64,000 nt of DNA. It comes from Bacteroidota bacterium (GTDB lineage: Bacteria; Bacteroidota; Bacteroidia; Chitinophagales; Chitinophagaceae). Positions 8,111 to 16,914 of the stretch are shown here, piece after piece. Positions within the stretch are counted from its first letter, which is position 1. Every line of letters begins with the position of its first letter. Position numbers and translations under genes: made by a program. Location of the stretch: positions 62,001-126,000 of the forward strand of contig VGFK01000004.1 in NCBI GenBank assembly GCA_016868895.1, given 5' to 3'. Under the pieces are notes generated by a model. It made no database searches, had not been told where the DNA came from, and saw only the letters and a list, made by a program, of their open reading frames with translations.

Positions 8111-8770
8111 ATGAAAATTACGTTTCACATTGCTGCACTGTTATTGTTATTTTTCAATGCCTGCGGACAGTCGGCTTCCAAAAAAGAAAACAAACCCAAC
8201 AAAAACTCCAAAAACTCATCCATGAATGCAGAAACAATAACCTTAGGAAATGGCTGCTTCTGGTGCACTGAAGCAATTTTTCAGCAAGTAAATGGCGTCA
8301 TCAGTGTTAAAAGCGGGTACAGCGGCGGGCACGTTGTCAATCCTACATACGAGCAGGTTTGTGAAAAAAATACGGGTCATGCAGAAGTTCTGCAGGTAAC
8401 CTTTGATACCACCCAAGTATCCATTGACGAAATTCTTGAAATATTTTGGCAGACGCATGATCCGACCACATTGAACCAACAAGGCAACGATGTAGGTCCT
8501 CAATACAGAAGTGTTGTATTCTATCACAATGAGCATCAAAAAGAACGTGCAACATATTTTAAAAAACAGCTGGACGCCAGTGGCGCATATGCCGATCCCA
8601 TTGTCACAGCGATTGAACCCTTCTCCAATTTCTATATCGCAGAAAACTACCACCAAAATTATTATAACCGAAATGGGAGTCAGCCTTACTGCTATTTTGT
8701 AATTCGTCCCAAACTTGAAAAGTTCGAGAAGGCGTTTAAGAATAAACTGAAACCCAGTTCTTCAAACTGA
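8111..8770 (+). CDS. msrA: Peptide methionine-S-sulfoxide reductase MsrA, lipoprotein form
   Basis: From ATG 8111 the 219-residue product begins with a lipoprotein signal (hydrophobic run followed by FNAC, lipidated Cys18), a Lys/Asn-rich linker, then the MsrA domain with the catalytic GNGCFWCTEA motif (Cys49). YRSVVFYHNEHQ and the HQNYYNRN segment are typical of the family. The enzyme reduces the S-epimer of methionine sulfoxide in proteins; the lipobox puts it on the envelope rather than in the cytoplasm. A longer in-frame start at 8066 would hide the signal peptide and precede the promoter. The M1 peptidase follows 4 bp downstream. Confidence 0.93.
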   Translation: MKITFHIAALLLLFFNACGQSASKKENKPNKNSKNSSMNAETITLGNGCFWCTEAIFQQVNGVISVKSGYSGGHVVNPTYEQVCEKNTGHAEVLQVTFDTTQVSIDEILEIFWQTHDPTTLNQQGNDVGPQYRSVVFYHNEHQKERATYFKKQLDASGAYADPIVTAIEPFSNFYIAENYHQNYYNRNGSQPYCYFVIRPKLEKFEKAFKNKLKPSSSN

Positions 8771-8774
8771 TTCC

Positions 8775-10421
8775 ATGCGACTCATCGTTAGTATCCTCAT
8801 CGGTCTGTGCTTTTTTACGCATGCACGTGCACAATTGAACACCCAAAGCAAATCGTATACTTACAAAGACACGCTGAGAGGCAGCATCGGTGAGGGAAGA
8901 AATTGGTGGGATGTGCAGCATTACAGCATCTACGTTAAACCACACTTCAAGGAAAAGTCAATTGAAGGCAAAGTCGATATTCGGTTCTCTGTTGTTGGAA
9001 AAGGTCAGCACATGCAGATTGACCTTCAAGAACCGATGCAATTGGAAAAAGCATACCTCGGTGATCAACTTCTGAACTATGTGAGCAGAGGCGATGCCTA
9101 TTTTATCACCGTACCTGCTGCACTGGAACCAGGAAAGGAATACACCCTGGCACTCAAATTCAGCGGTCAGGTCAAAGTTGCAGTTCGCCCGCCTTGGGAT
9201 GGCGGCTGGATCTTCAGCACCGATCAACAAGGCCGACCATGGATGAGCGTGGCGTGTCAGGGACTTGGCGCCAGTGTTTGGTATCCGTGCAAGGATCATC
9301 AGGGAGATGAGCCAGACAAGGGAGCATTGCTGCGCATTGCTGCACCCGATTCGCTGGTGGCGGTGGGCAATGGCCGGTTAAAGAAGAAACAATCGCATGA
9401 AGCGGGTTGGACCACATGGGACTGGGAAGTCAGTAGTCCCATCAACAACTATAACATCGTTCCCTATATCGGTAAATACGTTGAATTTGGGGAACAGTTC
9501 GCGGGAGAGTCCGGTATGCTGGATTGCCGATATTGGGTATTGGACTATGAACTGGAAAAAGCAAAAAAACAATTTACACAGGTTCAACCCATGTTGAAGG
9601 CCTTCGAATACTGGTTTGGCCCCTACCCGTTTTATGCCGACGGATACAAATTGGTACAGTCGCCGCATTTGGGAATGGAACACCAGAGTGCAGTCGCATA
9701 CGGTAACGGATTCCAAAATGGCTACCGGGGTCGGGATCTCTCTGCATCGGGATGGGGATTGAAATGGGATTTCATCATCGTGCATGAAAGCGGCCACGAA
9801 TGGTTTGGCAACAACATCACCACAGCGGAAGTGGCCGACATGTGGGTGCATGAAGGATTTACCAATTATTCAGAAACGCTTTTCACCACTCACCAATACG
9901 GCGTTAAAGCAGGAGATGCCTATGTGCAAGGCACACGGTCTCTCATACAAAACGATATTCCGATCATCGGCAAATACGGAGTAAACGAGGAAGGTTCAGG
10001 CGATATGTATTACAAGGGAGGCAATCTCATTCATTATGTGCGGCAACTCGTTAACGACGATGAACAGTTCAGAATGTCGTTGCGCAAGATGAATACAACA
10101 TTCAGGCATGCCATAACAACAACCAAAGATGTAGAAACGTTTTGGAGCAGCGAAACCGGTAAAAACCTTGGTCCCTTGTTTGATCAATACTTGCGGACTA
10201 CCCAAGTTCCCACCTTAGAATTCAAACGGAGTTCATCCGGAATTCAGTACCGCTGGTCGGATTGTATTTCCACATTCAACATTCCTGTTGCACTGTTTAT
10301 CAATGGCGACCGACGCTGGATCAGCCCAACCACACAGTGGCAATCGCTGGCGATCAAAGGCAAGGGTGCAGAAATAGAAATGGATAAAAACTTTTATGTT
10401 GGCTTCAGAGAGCTGTTTTGA
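8775..10421 (+). CDS. M1 family zinc metallopeptidase, short secreted form
   Basis: A 548-residue exported protein (signal peptide ending near ARAQ, residue 20). It has the M1 N-terminal beta domain, the substrate motif GMEHQ at 300-304 (in place of GAMEN), and the zinc site HESGH at 337-341 with the downstream WVHEGFTNYSE glutamate. It ends shortly after the catalytic domain, so the long C-terminal helical domain of aminopeptidase N (about 850 residues) is absent. It should trim peptides in the periplasm. It is co-transcribed with msrA (4 bp gap), and its stop abuts that of the convergent NlpC/P60 gene. Confidence 0.9.
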   Translation: MRLIVSILIGLCFFTHARAQLNTQSKSYTYKDTLRGSIGEGRNWWDVQHYSIYVKPHFKEKSIEGKVDIRFSVVGKGQHMQIDLQEPMQLEKAYLGDQLLNYVSRGDAYFITVPAALEPGKEYTLALKFSGQVKVAVRPPWDGGWIFSTDQQGRPWMSVACQGLGASVWYPCKDHQGDEPDKGALLRIAAPDSLVAVGNGRLKKKQSHEAGWTTWDWEVSSPINNYNIVPYIGKYVEFGEQFAGESGMLDCRYWVLDYELEKAKKQFTQVQPMLKAFEYWFGPYPFYADGYKLVQSPHLGMEHQSAVAYGNGFQNGYRGRDLSASGWGLKWDFIIVHESGHEWFGNNITTAEVADMWVHEGFTNYSETLFTTHQYGVKAGDAYVQGTRSLIQNDIPIIGKYGVNEEGSGDMYYKGGNLIHYVRQLVNDDEQFRMSLRKMNTTFRHAITTTKDVETFWSSETGKNLGPLFDQYLRTTQVPTLEFKRSSSGIQYRWSDCISTFNIPVALFINGDRRWISPTTQWQSLAIKGKGAEIEMDKNFYVGFRELF

Positions 10422-11111
10422 TCAATTTACAAGCTCAATTCTCCCTGCTTTTACATACCGACGGCTCCAGTATGTCTCATTTAAACTGCTGATGACTACT
10501 CCCATGGAAGTAGATGCATGCACAAACTTCTCATTGAGCAGGTAAAGGCCCACGTGAGAAATCCCGCGACCTGTATTGAAAAACACCAGGTCTCCTTCTT
10601 TTAATTCCTCCCGGGAGATTTCTTTACAAAACGCAGCCTGTTCACGCGATGTTCGGGGAAGGTCTACACGGTAAACATTATTGGCTAGCCCTTTGACAAA
10701 ATTTGAACAATCAATTCCCTCTGAAGTGCTTCCCCCGATTCGGTAGGGTGTCCCCCACCATTGATGAATGTACTCCAGCAATTGCTGATTGTTCAGCTGT
10801 TCTACTTCCACATCAAGCAGCACTGCATAGCGGAAAAATAAATTAGGAATGTATTCCGGTCCTTGAAATCCCAGATTGAAAGAAGAACTGGGCATGGGTT
10901 CATCCAGAAGCGTGAGGCTGGTTTCGGTGAGAGAAGAAGGGATGCGAACGGATGGAGCACCTACAGTGATTGCCGCCTGATTGAAATAACGGGAATTCGG
11001 TTGTTCCGGAGCCACATAGACCTTCTTCAACAGCGAACAAGACGATGTGAATGCTGGCGCACTCAGCAGTACAAAAAAATACAGTTTGTTGTGGAAAAAC
11101 CACTTTCCCAT
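10422..11111 (-). CDS. NlpC/P60 family lipoprotein, cell-wall endopeptidase
   Basis: A 229-residue lipoprotein with a signal ending in FTSSC (Cys25), an unassigned region of about 75 residues and a C-terminal NlpC/P60 domain. The catalytic set is visible: Cys135 in EGIDCSNFV, His186 in GISHVGLY and His198 in KFVHAS. Such enzymes cut the gamma-D-Glu to diamino acid bond of peptidoglycan peptides. It stands alone, convergent with the M1 peptidase gene (adjacent stops) and divergent from dnaE, with only 37 bp between the two starts. No clean promoter box was found for it. Confidence 0.9.
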   Translation of the reverse strand: MGKWFFHNKLYFFVLLSAPAFTSSCSLLKKVYVAPEQPNSRYFNQAAITVGAPSVRIPSSLTETSLTLLDEPMPSSSFNLGFQGPEYIPNLFFRYAVLLDVEVEQLNNQQLLEYIHQWWGTPYRIGGSTSEGIDCSNFVKGLANNVYRVDLPRTSREQAAFCKEISREELKEGDLVFFNTGRGISHVGLYLLNEKFVHASTSMGVVISSLNETYWSRRYVKAGRIELVN

Positions 11112-11148
11112 ATCAATGATTTATTGCGACATTTGACGTTCTGACACG

Positions 11149-14100
11149 ATGCCGAAATTTTCCCATTTGCATGTCCATACCCAGTATTCCCTGCTCGACG
11201 GAGCGGCTGGAATCCAATCCCTTTACAAAAAGGCGATGGAAGACAACATGCCTGCACTGGCGATCACGGATCATGGAAACATGTTTGGAGTCTTTCAATT
11301 TGTGGCCGAGGCCTACAAACACCGAAGTGACCCAGGCGACAAAAATAGCCCTTTGAAGGTAAAGCCGATCGTGGGCTGCGAATTTTACATAACCGATAAC
11401 AGACACCGCAAAACCTTCTCCAAAGAGGAAAAAGATCCCCGCCACCACCAGATCCTGTTGGCCAAAAACGAAAAAGGATACCAAAACCTCATCAAACTGA
11501 CCTCATTGGGGTACATCGAAGGCATGTACAGCAAATACCCCAGAATCGACAAGGAGTTGATCCACCGTTACCACGAGGGGCTCATCGCGACGACCTGTTG
11601 CCTCGGTGCACTGGTCCCTCAAACCATCATGAAAAAGGGAGAAGAAGAAGGCGAGAACGAATTCAAATGGTGGCTCAATATATTTCAAGAGGACTATTAT
11701 GTGGAGTTGCAGAGACACGGAATGAACGAACAGGATAATGTCAACGCTACCCTGCTCAAGTTTGCAAAAAAATACAATGTCAAGGTCATTGCATCTAACG
11801 ACTCTCACTATGTGGATCAAAAAGATTTCAATGCACACGATATCCTGCTTTGCATCAATACCGGAGAAAAAGTAGCCACTCCGGCAGCACGAGAGTTTAC
11901 CGACGATGATGCTTATTTTAAAAACAAGCGATTTGCCTTCCCCAATGACCAGTTCTATTTTAAGACAACCTCAGAAATGTCCAGCGTTTTCCATGACCTG
12001 GAAGAGGCCATTGATAACACCAATGAAATTGTCGGCAAAATTGAAACACTGGATTTAAAGAAAGATATTCTGCTGCCTCACTTTGTTGTACCAAAATCGT
12101 TCAACAATCAGGACGAATACCTCGAGCACCTCACGCGAGAAGGAGCACACAAACGCTACGAAACCCTGACTCCTGAAATTGAAGAGCGAATTGGATTTGA
12201 ACTTTTTACCATTCGTACCATGGGATTTGCCGGATACTTCTTGATTGTATCCGACTTCATCCGAGCCGGTCGGGATCTTGGAGTTTTTGTAGGGCCTGGC
12301 AGGGGCTCAGCAGCAGGAAGTGTAGTGGCTTACTGCATTGGTATTACCAACATCGATCCCATCAAATACAATTTGCTGTTTGAGCGGTTCCTGAATCCGG
12401 ATCGTAAATCCATGCCGGATATTGATACCGACTTTGATGATGAGGGTCGGCAGAAGGTCATCGACTATGTAGTGGATAAATACGGAAAGCAACAGGTTGC
12501 GCAAATCATCACCTATGGTACAATGGCCGCTAAAATGAGCATCAAAGATGTAGCGCGAACACTCGATCTTCCACTACCAGAATCCAATGCACTTGCAAAG
12601 CTGGTTCCGGAAAAACCAGGCATCTCCTTAAAGCGCATCCTGCACGCACCCTACAAAGGAGAAAACAGCCTGGAAGAAAAAGAGGCACTCAATCCCGACG
12701 AAATTGAAAATGCCAAGCAGATGAGAGAAATCTATTCCGCGACTGATTTGCGCAGCAAGGTGCTGCATGAAGCAGAAGTACTGGAAGGATCGGTGCGCAA
12801 TACCGGTATCCATGCTGCAGGAATCATCATTGCCCCCAAAGATCTGACCGAACTGATGCCCGTTTGTATCGCTAAAGACTCACCCATGTGGGTGACACAG
12901 ATTGAAGGCAGTGTAATTGAAGAGGCCGGTGTCATCAAAATGGACTTTTTGGGATTGAAGACACTCAACATCATCAAGACCAGTTTGGAGTTGATTAAGA
13001 TGAATCATGGCGTTGAGATCGATATCGAAAAGATACCCCTCGATGATTCACAAACGTTTCACCTCTATCATAAAGGAGAAACAATCGGAACATTTCAATT
13101 TGAGAGTCCCGGTATGCAAAAATACCTGCGCGACCTGAAGCCGGATAAATTTGAAGATCTGATTGCCATGAACGCGCTCTATCGCCCCGGTCCATTGGAA
13201 TACATTCCCAATTTTATCAACCGAAAGCACGGAAAAGAGGCCATTGCCTATGACCTGGATGAAATGAAAGAGTTTCTGGAAGAAACGTACGGCATTACGG
13301 TATACCAGGAGCAGGTCATGTTGTTGGCGCAAAAACTTGCGGGGTTCAGCAAAGGTGATGCCGATGTGTTGAGAAAAGCCATGGGTAAAAAACAAAAAGC
13401 CGTCCTGGACAAAATGAAAGGACAATTTGTGCAGGGAGCAAAGGCAAAGGGACTGCCCGAAGAAAAACTACAAAAGATATGGACCGACTGGGAGGCGTTT
13501 GCTCAATACGCATTCAATAAATCACACAGTACGTGCTATGCATTCATCGCCTATCAAACTGCCTACCTCAAGGCACGCTACCCTTCTGAATACATGGCTG
13601 CAGTGTTGAACCACGCAGGCTCGATTGAAAAAATAACCTTCTTCATGGAGGAATGCAAGCGCATTGGACTCAGCGTTCTGGGTCCCGACATCAACGAATC
13701 ACTTGAAAGCTTTGCCGTGAACCGAAAAGGGGAAATTCGCATTGGGTTAGGTGGACTCAAAGGAGTGGGTGAGGCGGCAGTGGCCTCTATCATTGAAGAG
13801 CGAAAGAAAAATGGCCACTATGGATCCCTATTTGACCTGGTCAAGCGTGTCAACCAGCGAACCGTCAACAAAAAATCGCTTGAATGCCTTGCCATGTCCG
13901 GAGCCTTTGATTCATTTGGATCGTTTCATCGCGCTCAGTATTTTTTTCAACCGGAGGGCGACAGTTCGAACGGGTTGGAAAAGATCATCCGCTATGGAAA
14001 CATCTGGCAAGGTCAATCGACCAACAACCAAAACACGCTGTTTGGCGATTTATCCATGGTTCAGGATATTCCGCTGCCAAAAATCCCCGACTGCGCACCG

Positions 14101-14772
14101 TGGTCACTGACTGAGGTTCTGGATAAAGAAAAAGAGATCACCGGAATGTTTCTCAGCGGCCACCCGCTGGATCACTATAAATTCGAACTGCGGCATTATG
14201 GGATCATGAATCTTTCTAATTTCAATGAATTCAGGGGCGGAATCGATCTCATGAAAAATCCAACGCAAACCATCCGAATTGCGGGACTGGTAACTGCTTC
14301 TCAACATAAAATTTCCAGGGCAGGGAAGAAATACGGCAGCCTGACAATTGAAGACTTTGCAGGAAAGTCGGAAGTCACCCTATTTGGCGACCAATACGTC
14401 CGGTTTTCCAATTATTTCAATCCCGGCACCTGTATCCACATCAGGGGCAGCTTTGAAAAGTGGGAAAGCCGAAATGAATGGAATTTTAAGGTATCGGACA
14501 TCTGCCTGTTGGAAACCATCAAGCGGACATCCACCCGTCAAATCCAGCTGACCCTCCAAGCCGGTGCTGTCAATACGGACCATGTGGATTTTCTTCAAAA
14601 AAACCTGAAGAAAAACCCAGGCAGATCCCGCCTGAAGCTGGTTTTGGTGGATCAGGTTGAGAAATTAATGGTCCAATTGCGCACCTTGGAAAAGGGGTTT
14701 GAGATGAATGACGATATGGCGAAGTTTCTGGAAAACAATCCCCTGATAGATGTTCAGGTTGATACCGCCTAA
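11149..14772 (+). CDS. dnaE: DNA polymerase III subunit alpha
   Basis: A 1207-residue replicative polymerase catalytic subunit, normal length for the DnaE1 type. Domains in order: N-terminal PHP domain (HLHVHTQYSLLDG, ITDHGNMFG, ASNDSHYV), the C-family palm with the metal-binding aspartates in PDIDTDFDDEGR at 423-434, fingers with the GRGSAAGSVVAY segment just before, a helix-hairpin-helix region (GLGGLKGVGEAAV) and an OB-fold near 1040-1110 (IRIAGLVTASQHK). The His-rich PHP motif looks intact, so metal binding may be kept. It is divergent from the NlpC/P60 gene. It is followed after 73 bp by trxA, which has its own promoter. Confidence 0.97.
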   Translation: MPKFSHLHVHTQYSLLDGAAGIQSLYKKAMEDNMPALAITDHGNMFGVFQFVAEAYKHRSDPGDKNSPLKVKPIVGCEFYITDNRHRKTFSKEEKDPRHHQILLAKNEKGYQNLIKLTSLGYIEGMYSKYPRIDKELIHRYHEGLIATTCCLGALVPQTIMKKGEEEGENEFKWWLNIFQEDYYVELQRHGMNEQDNVNATLLKFAKKYNVKVIASNDSHYVDQKDFNAHDILLCINTGEKVATPAAREFTDDDAYFKNKRFAFPNDQFYFKTTSEMSSVFHDLEEAIDNTNEIVGKIETLDLKKDILLPHFVVPKSFNNQDEYLEHLTREGAHKRYETLTPEIEERIGFELFTIRTMGFAGYFLIVSDFIRAGRDLGVFVGPGRGSAAGSVVAYCIGITNIDPIKYNLLFERFLNPDRKSMPDIDTDFDDEGRQKVIDYVVDKYGKQQVAQIITYGTMAAKMSIKDVARTLDLPLPESNALAKLVPEKPGISLKRILHAPYKGENSLEEKEALNPDEIENAKQMREIYSATDLRSKVLHEAEVLEGSVRNTGIHAAGIIIAPKDLTELMPVCIAKDSPMWVTQIEGSVIEEAGVIKMDFLGLKTLNIIKTSLELIKMNHGVEIDIEKIPLDDSQTFHLYHKGETIGTFQFESPGMQKYLRDLKPDKFEDLIAMNALYRPGPLEYIPNFINRKHGKEAIAYDLDEMKEFLEETYGITVYQEQVMLLAQKLAGFSKGDADVLRKAMGKKQKAVLDKMKGQFVQGAKAKGLPEEKLQKIWTDWEAFAQYAFNKSHSTCYAFIAYQTAYLKARYPSEYMAAVLNHAGSIEKITFFMEECKRIGLSVLGPDINESLESFAVNRKGEIRIGLGGLKGVGEAAVASIIEERKKNGHYGSLFDLVKRVNQRTVNKKSLECLAMSGAFDSFGSFHRAQYFFQPEGDSSNGLEKIIRYGNIWQGQSTNNQNTLFGDLSMVQDIPLPKIPDCAPWSLTEVLDKEKEITGMFLSGHPLDHYKFELRHYGIMNLSNFNEFRGGIDLMKNPTQTIRIAGLVTASQHKISRAGKKYGSLTIEDFAGKSEVTLFGDQYVRFSNYFNPGTCIHIRGSFEKWESRNEWNFKVSDICLLETIKRTSTRQIQLTLQAGAVNTDHVDFLQKNLKKNPGRSRLKLVLVDQVEKLMVQLRTLEKGFEMNDDMAKFLENNPLIDVQVDTA

Positions 14773-14786
14773 ATGTGAAAAGACTG

Positions 14787-14819
14787 TTTGTCGGGTTCGC
14801 AGATTTGGACTTAGATTTG
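14787..14819 (+). promoter_or_regulatory. Promoter of trxA
   Basis: TTTG (14787-14790), 21-base spacer, then TAGATTTG (14812-14819): a full match to the Bacteroidota -33/-7 consensus. It ends 26 bases before the trxA ATG and lies in the dnaE-trxA gap. Confidence 0.7.
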
Positions 14820-14845
14820 CACTTTCTTGAATAAAACATATAAAC

Positions 14846-15163
14846 ATGGCAAAAGAATACACGGATGGTAATTTTCAAACTGAGGTCCTTGCTTCCGATA
14901 AGTTATCCATGATCGATTTTTGGGCAGAGTGGTGTGGTCCCTGCCGTGCAATTGGTCCTGTAGTAGAAGAGCTCTCCAAAGAGTACGATGGTAAAGTCAA
15001 CGTAGGCAAAGTAAACGTGGATCACAATCCTCAACTCTCCATGGAATATGGCATTACTTCTATTCCCGCAATCCTCTTCATTAAAAATGGCCAAGTGGTT
15101 GACAAGCTGGTTGGAGCGCAACCCAAACAAAGCTTTGTGAAGAAGATCGAATCCCACATGTAA
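14846..15163 (+). CDS. trxA: Thioredoxin
   Basis: A 105-residue thioredoxin of standard length with the redox motif WCGPC at residues 29-33 (Cys30, Cys33), the buried Asp in MIDFWAEW and the cis-proline in TSIPAI. It has no signal peptide, so it is cytoplasmic. It reduces protein disulfides and feeds ribonucleotide reductase and the Msr enzymes, one of which (msrA) lies 6 kb away. It has its own promoter in the gap after dnaE and a strong hairpin terminator 20 bp after the stop. Confidence 0.97.
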   Translation: MAKEYTDGNFQTEVLASDKLSMIDFWAEWCGPCRAIGPVVEELSKEYDGKVNVGKVNVDHNPQLSMEYGITSIPAILFIKNGQVVDKLVGAQPKQSFVKKIESHM

Positions 15164-15175
15164 GAAACAAATCAT

Positions 15176-15183
15176 TACTTTTG
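15176..15183 (+). promoter_or_regulatory. -7 box fused to the trxA terminator
   Basis: TACTTTTG matches TAnnTTTG and ends at the base before the terminator stem starts (15184). A transcript for the downstream gene started here would begin inside the 5' arm of the hairpin. No convincing -33 element is seen, so the call is tentative. Confidence 0.35.
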
Positions 15184-15210
15184 AAACCGTCACAACGTGA
15201 CGGTTTTTTT
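15184..15210 (+). terminator. Rho-independent terminator of trxA
   Basis: A perfect 10-bp stem (AAACCGTCAC paired with GTGACGGTTT) with a 3-base loop AAC, the last Ts running on as a U-tract. It lies 20 bp after the trxA stop and ends 5 bases before the next start codon. Confidence 0.9.
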
Positions 15211-15215
15211 GTGTC

Positions 15216-16013
15216 ATGACGGGTTTTGAAAAGTTCAAGCATCTCCTGACCCAATACGGGATCTATACTCATCAATTCAGGATGGGAATCAAAGGAACCG
15301 TGCCCATGCTGCGGGATTATCTCCGTTTCACATCCGCGTTTCGAAGACAACGGGATTTTTCAGCGAAAAGTTTTTATCCGTTGTTGGCCGACCGATACGA
15401 TCAGGCAGGTACAGCCAGCGGGCATTATTTTCATCAAGACCTCTTTGTAGCACAAAAAATCCATGAAGCCAACCCCAGTCGGCATGTAGATGTAGGCTCC
15501 AGAGTAGATGGATTTATTGCACACGTTGCCAGTTTCAGAACAATTGAAGTACTGGATATACGTGCTCTGCAATCCAGTACTGCAAACATTGTTTTTACCC
15601 AAGCTGATCTGATGGATCCGGCTTTTCAACTGGACCCCAAAACACCCTCCCTTTCCTGCTTGCATGCCATAGAGCACTTTGGATTGGGAAGATATGGCGA
15701 CCTATTTGATTTGGATGGTCATCGAAAAGGGTTTGCCAACCTGGCTAGATGCCTGGAGCCGGGTGGTACATTTTATTTTTCCACGCCTGTTGGTCGCCCT
15801 CGAATCGAATTCAATGCACATCGGGTATTTTCGTTGGAGCAGCTGCAAACACTTTTTACTGAAAATGAATTGCTGATAAAAGATTGGGCTTACGTGGACG
15901 ACAAAGGCGACTTGAACGTCAATGTTGCCTTGAACAGTGAAGCCGCCTCAAGGAACTTTGGACTGGAATACGGTTGTGGAATTTTTGTATTAACCAAGAA
16001 AATCCAATCCTGA
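15216..16013 (+). CDS. DUF268 family protein, methyltransferase-like
   Basis: A 265-residue protein that I place in the DUF268 family by HVDVGSRVDGFIAHVASF around residue 92, followed by EVLDIRAL and the late segments LSCLHAIEHFGLGRYGD and EPGGTFYFSTPVG. This order (a glycine-poor motif I, an acidic end of strand 2, then a loop and EPGG) resembles a class I methyltransferase fold, but the usual GxGxG motif is replaced by VGSRVDG. The reaction is unknown. It lies 4 bp before a fucosyltransferase and a flippase, so a role in surface glycan assembly or modification is likely. The start is five bases after a terminator U-tract. Confidence 0.7.
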   Translation: MTGFEKFKHLLTQYGIYTHQFRMGIKGTVPMLRDYLRFTSAFRRQRDFSAKSFYPLLADRYDQAGTASGHYFHQDLFVAQKIHEANPSRHVDVGSRVDGFIAHVASFRTIEVLDIRALQSSTANIVFTQADLMDPAFQLDPKTPSLSCLHAIEHFGLGRYGDLFDLDGHRKGFANLARCLEPGGTFYFSTPVGRPRIEFNAHRVFSLEQLQTLFTENELLIKDWAYVDDKGDLNVNVALNSEAASRNFGLEYGCGIFVLTKKIQS

Positions 16014-16017
16014 TCCT

Positions 16018-16875
16018 ATGATCATTAGTCGCATCACCGGCGGATTGGGCAATCAATTGTTTCAGTATGCCGCCGGCTTTTCACTCGCCAAAAGAAAGCA
16101 AGTCGAGTACAAACTGCATTTTTCCCTCGATCAACGCGATACACACCGAGAAGCTGAAATCAGTCATCTCCTACCGGAAGTCAACTGGTGCACAAACGAT
16201 GAAGCGGCTCAGTTCATTCCTGGTTCACTCGTTAAACGAATGATTCTCCGGTTCACTCCCACACAGCAGAAAAGATTTATCAAAGAGCGGCATTTCCATT
16301 TCGATAACCAAGTGCAGCATGCCGGAAGCAGCGTGTATATCAAAGGATACTGGCAAAGCGAATACTACTTCAGTGATGCATGCAATGAGATTCGTGCCGT
16401 CCTGCTCAAGGGACTGAGCCGTTTCCCGTTATCGGAATCACTGATGTTTGCGTTGAAGGGTGAATCAACTGTCAGCCTGCATGTTCGAAAAGGAGATTAC
16501 CTAAAACCTCCTTACAGCACGTTTTATGCCCAACTGAACAACGACTACTATACATCAGCGTTGAAAAAATTGGAGCAACACATCACCCCTTCTCGCATTT
16601 GTGTTTTTACCGACGATATCCAGTGGGTGAAGCAACACCTTGATCTAGGTCGCCCGTTTGAACTCATCAGCGGGAACGAAAACCAAACAGCACTGCAGGA
16701 TTTCCATGCAATGACGCTGTGTTCGCACCACATCATCGCCAACAGCAGTTTTAGCTGGTGGAGTGCCTGGCTGTCATCCAATCCCAACAAAATTGTGATT
16801 GCTCCAGAAAAGTGGTTCAACGAAGGCCCAACCGACACGCAAGATCTTTTGCCTAAAGGGTGGATAACGGCTTAG
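16018..16875 (+). CDS. Alpha-1,2-fucosyltransferase, GT11
   Basis: A 285-residue GT11 glycosyltransferase. The N-terminus carries the ITGGLGNQLFQYAAGF motif; the donor-binding SLHVRKGDY lies at residues 153-161 (corresponding to the HxRRGDY motif); the C-terminal NSSFSWWSAWL and NKIVIAPEKWF motifs are family signatures. It transfers L-fucose from GDP-fucose to galactose in an alpha-1,2 linkage, most likely in the cytoplasm on a lipid-linked glycan. It follows the DUF268 gene by 4 bp and is followed by a flippase 39 bp later. The acceptor cannot be told from sequence. Confidence 0.9.
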   Translation: MIISRITGGLGNQLFQYAAGFSLAKRKQVEYKLHFSLDQRDTHREAEISHLLPEVNWCTNDEAAQFIPGSLVKRMILRFTPTQQKRFIKERHFHFDNQVQHAGSSVYIKGYWQSEYYFSDACNEIRAVLLKGLSRFPLSESLMFALKGESTVSLHVRKGDYLKPPYSTFYAQLNNDYYTSALKKLEQHITPSRICVFTDDIQWVKQHLDLGRPFELISGNENQTALQDFHAMTLCSHHIIANSSFSWWSAWLSSNPNKIVIAPEKWFNEGPTDTQDLLPKGWITA

Positions 16876-16914
16876 GAACCGTCAAATGACTTATTTTAGT
16901 GGGCGCAGAATCCC

